Assembly: GCF_001905845.1 (NCBI RefSeq)
Contig: NZ_LIVZ01000003.1
Coordinates: forward strand, 1 to 64,000
DNA length: 64,000 nucleotides
Direction of reading: 5' to 3'
DNA from: Streptomyces sp. TSRI0107
GTDB taxonomy: Bacteria; Actinomycetota; Actinomycetes; Streptomycetales; Streptomycetaceae
The position numbers and the translations under genes are program-made. Below are positions 62,910 to 64,000 of this stretch, piece after piece. The notes beneath the pieces are model-generated. The model worked only from the letters and a program-made list of their open reading frames with translations. It had not been told where the DNA came from and did not search any database. Positions within the stretch are counted from its first letter, which is position 1, and every line of letters starts with the position of its first letter.

Positions 62910-64000
62910 GTGGCAGGTACGGAAGAAGCGTACGAGGTGCGGCCGTTACCGGAGCTGCTGCGCGAGAACTCCTCACGGCACGGTGACAAGGTCGCGTACG
63001 CCGACGACCGGCGCGGTGTGAGCTGGACCGAAGTGGAGCGCAGGACCGCCCGGTTGGCGGTGGGGCTGGGTGTCGGTCGGGGTGAGCGGGTGGCGTTCTG
63101 TCTCGGCAACGCCGTGGAACTGGTCGAGGGGCTGCTGGCCACGGTGCGGGCCGCCGCGGTCGGTGTGCCGCTCAGCGCGCGCGGTACCGATGCCGAACTC
63201 GCCGCGCTCCTGGCCGACTGCGATCCGGCCGTGCTGGTCACCGACCGGCGGAACCTGCCGCGCGTCACCCGGCTGACTGCGGGCCGGGCGATCCGGCTGG
63301 TGGTGACCGGTGAGGGGTCCCTGCCGGCCGGCGCCACGGGCTACGAGGCCCTCACCGCCGTATCCTCGGCCGCGCCGCCGGACGACCTGGGTCTGGACGA
63401 ACCGGCCTGGCTGCTCTACACGTCCGGGACCTCCGGCACTCCGCGGGCCGCGGTCTCCAGCCAGCGGTCCGCGTTGTGGTCCTCGGTGGCCTGCTATCTG
63501 CCGCGGCTCGGTCTGTCGGAGTCCGACCGGGTGCTGTGGCCGCTGCCGCTGACGCACACCTACGCCCATTCGCTGTGCGTGCTGGGGACCACGGTGGCCG
63601 GGGCGAGCGCCCGGATCACCGCGCACGCCGAACCGGCCGCGCTGGCCCGCCTGGTGGCGGCGTACGCGCCGACGGTCCTGGCCGGTGTCCCGCTGACCTA
63701 CCAGCAGTTGCTGGACACCGGCCTGGGAGCGGTCCCCTCGCTGCGGTTCTGTGTCACCGCCGGGGCGAGCAGCGACCCGGAACTGCGGGCACGGGCCGAG
63801 GAGCGGTTCGGTGCCCCGCTGCTCGACGGCTACGGCAGCACCGAGACCTGCGGCAAGATCGCGATGGAATCGCCGGAGGGGCCCAGGGTGCCCGGTGGCA
63901 GCGGCGTGCCGCTGCCCGGTATGGAGGTCAGGATCACCCCGACCGCGACCCCGGCAGACGTCACCGGCGCCGGCGTCAACGCCAACGCCGACACCGACAC
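62910..64000 (+). CDS. AMP-dependent acyl ligase, cut by the window end
   Basis: The frame is open to the last base, so the gene is incomplete here. GTG 62910 follows GGAGGGA. The N-terminal half of a class I adenylate-forming enzyme is clear: LLYTSGTSGTPRAAVSSQRS (A3), VTAGASSDPELRARAEERFG and LDGYGSTETCGKIAMESPEG (A5). The last ~25 codons run into an Ala/Thr/Asn-Asp repeat (GVNANADTD). Similar proteins serve as starter-unit ligases of polyketide or nonribosomal pathways, which would begin to the right; this is inference. Confidence 0.85.
   Translation, partial: MAGTEEAYEVRPLPELLRENSSRHGDKVAYADDRRGVSWTEVERRTARLAVGLGVGRGERVAFCLGNAVELVEGLLATVRAAAVGVPLSARGTDAELAALLADCDPAVLVTDRRNLPRVTRLTAGRAIRLVVTGEGSLPAGATGYEALTAVSSAAPPDDLGLDEPAWLLYTSGTSGTPRAAVSSQRSALWSSVACYLPRLGLSESDRVLWPLPLTHTYAHSLCVLGTTVAGASARITAHAEPAALARLVAAYAPTVLAGVPLTYQQLLDTGLGAVPSLRFCVTAGASSDPELRARAEERFGAPLLDGYGSTETCGKIAMESPEGPRVPGGSGVPLPGMEVRITPTATPADVTGAGVNANADTD

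Noticed and set aside
1..64000. tRNA or rRNA genes
   Set aside because: No cloverleaf with conserved TTC and CCA-end features and no rRNA-like sequence was recognised by eye; a tRNAscan run would be decisive.

Overview
The window is very GC-rich, with strong G/C bias at third codon positions, Shine-Dalgarno sequences of the GGAGG type, frequent GTG/TTG starts and overlapping ATGA/GTGA junctions. This, with the gene families present (SpoIIE-type phosphatase, STAS protein, DasR-like operator before a GH19 chitinase, thiopeptide genes), points to a Streptomyces or close relative, probably an accessory chromosomal region because pseudogenes and broken insertion sequences are dense.

Layout. 0.2-9 kb: an SPW-repeat membrane protein, a SpoIIE-like phosphatase, frameshifted anti-sigma and kinase remnants, a beta-carbonic anhydrase, an IS630 remnant, a divergent HxlR/RidA pair, a doubly truncated FAD oxidoreductase and a STAS protein. 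9-13 kb: a membrane-anchored NACHT NTPase, an IS110 remnant, a zinc-ribbon protein and an ABM-domain protein. 13-17.2 kb (minus strand): a three-gene operon of membrane pseudokinase, CHAT-type cysteine protease and alpha/beta hydrolase.

17.7-28.1 kb is the clearest prize: a complete lactazole-type thiopeptide cluster (lazA-lazF order). It has two precursor genes. The first core is nearly identical to lactazole over its ring region; the second (59 aa) has a different core predicted to give a macrocycle one residue larger. RNA hairpins lie between precursors and enzymes, and lazC, lazD and lazE each carry an in-frame tandem-repeat expansion. The encoded steps are azoline formation (LazD/LazE), dehydrogenation (LazF C-terminus), tRNA-Glu dependent Ser dehydration (LazB plus LazF N-terminus) and pyridine closure (LazC).

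28-31 kb holds a DoxX protein, a Fe-S-type HTH regulator and a DinB-like protein. 31.3-37.4 kb is a second compact biosynthetic operon of six overlapping genes: KAS III/OleA-like thiolase, GT2, AMP-ligase (OleC-like position), GT2, an atypical P450 and an OleD-like NAD-dependent reductase. I infer a glycosylated, oxidised beta-hydroxy acid, olefin or beta-lactone lipid; I do not recognise a characterised equivalent.

37-53 kb is a mosaic of small enzymes, IS remnants (a defective IS5-family copy with terminal repeats plus a solo end of the same element), an HTH/FAD-monooxygenase pair, a Tat lipoprotein hydrolase, a secreted protein, VOC and SRPBCC proteins, a 5'-nucleotidase and a chitinase with a DasR-like operator. 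53.7-61.1 kb encodes two consecutive giant alpha-solenoid-like proteins of unknown role. The window ends inside an AMP-dependent ligase that may begin another natural-product cluster.
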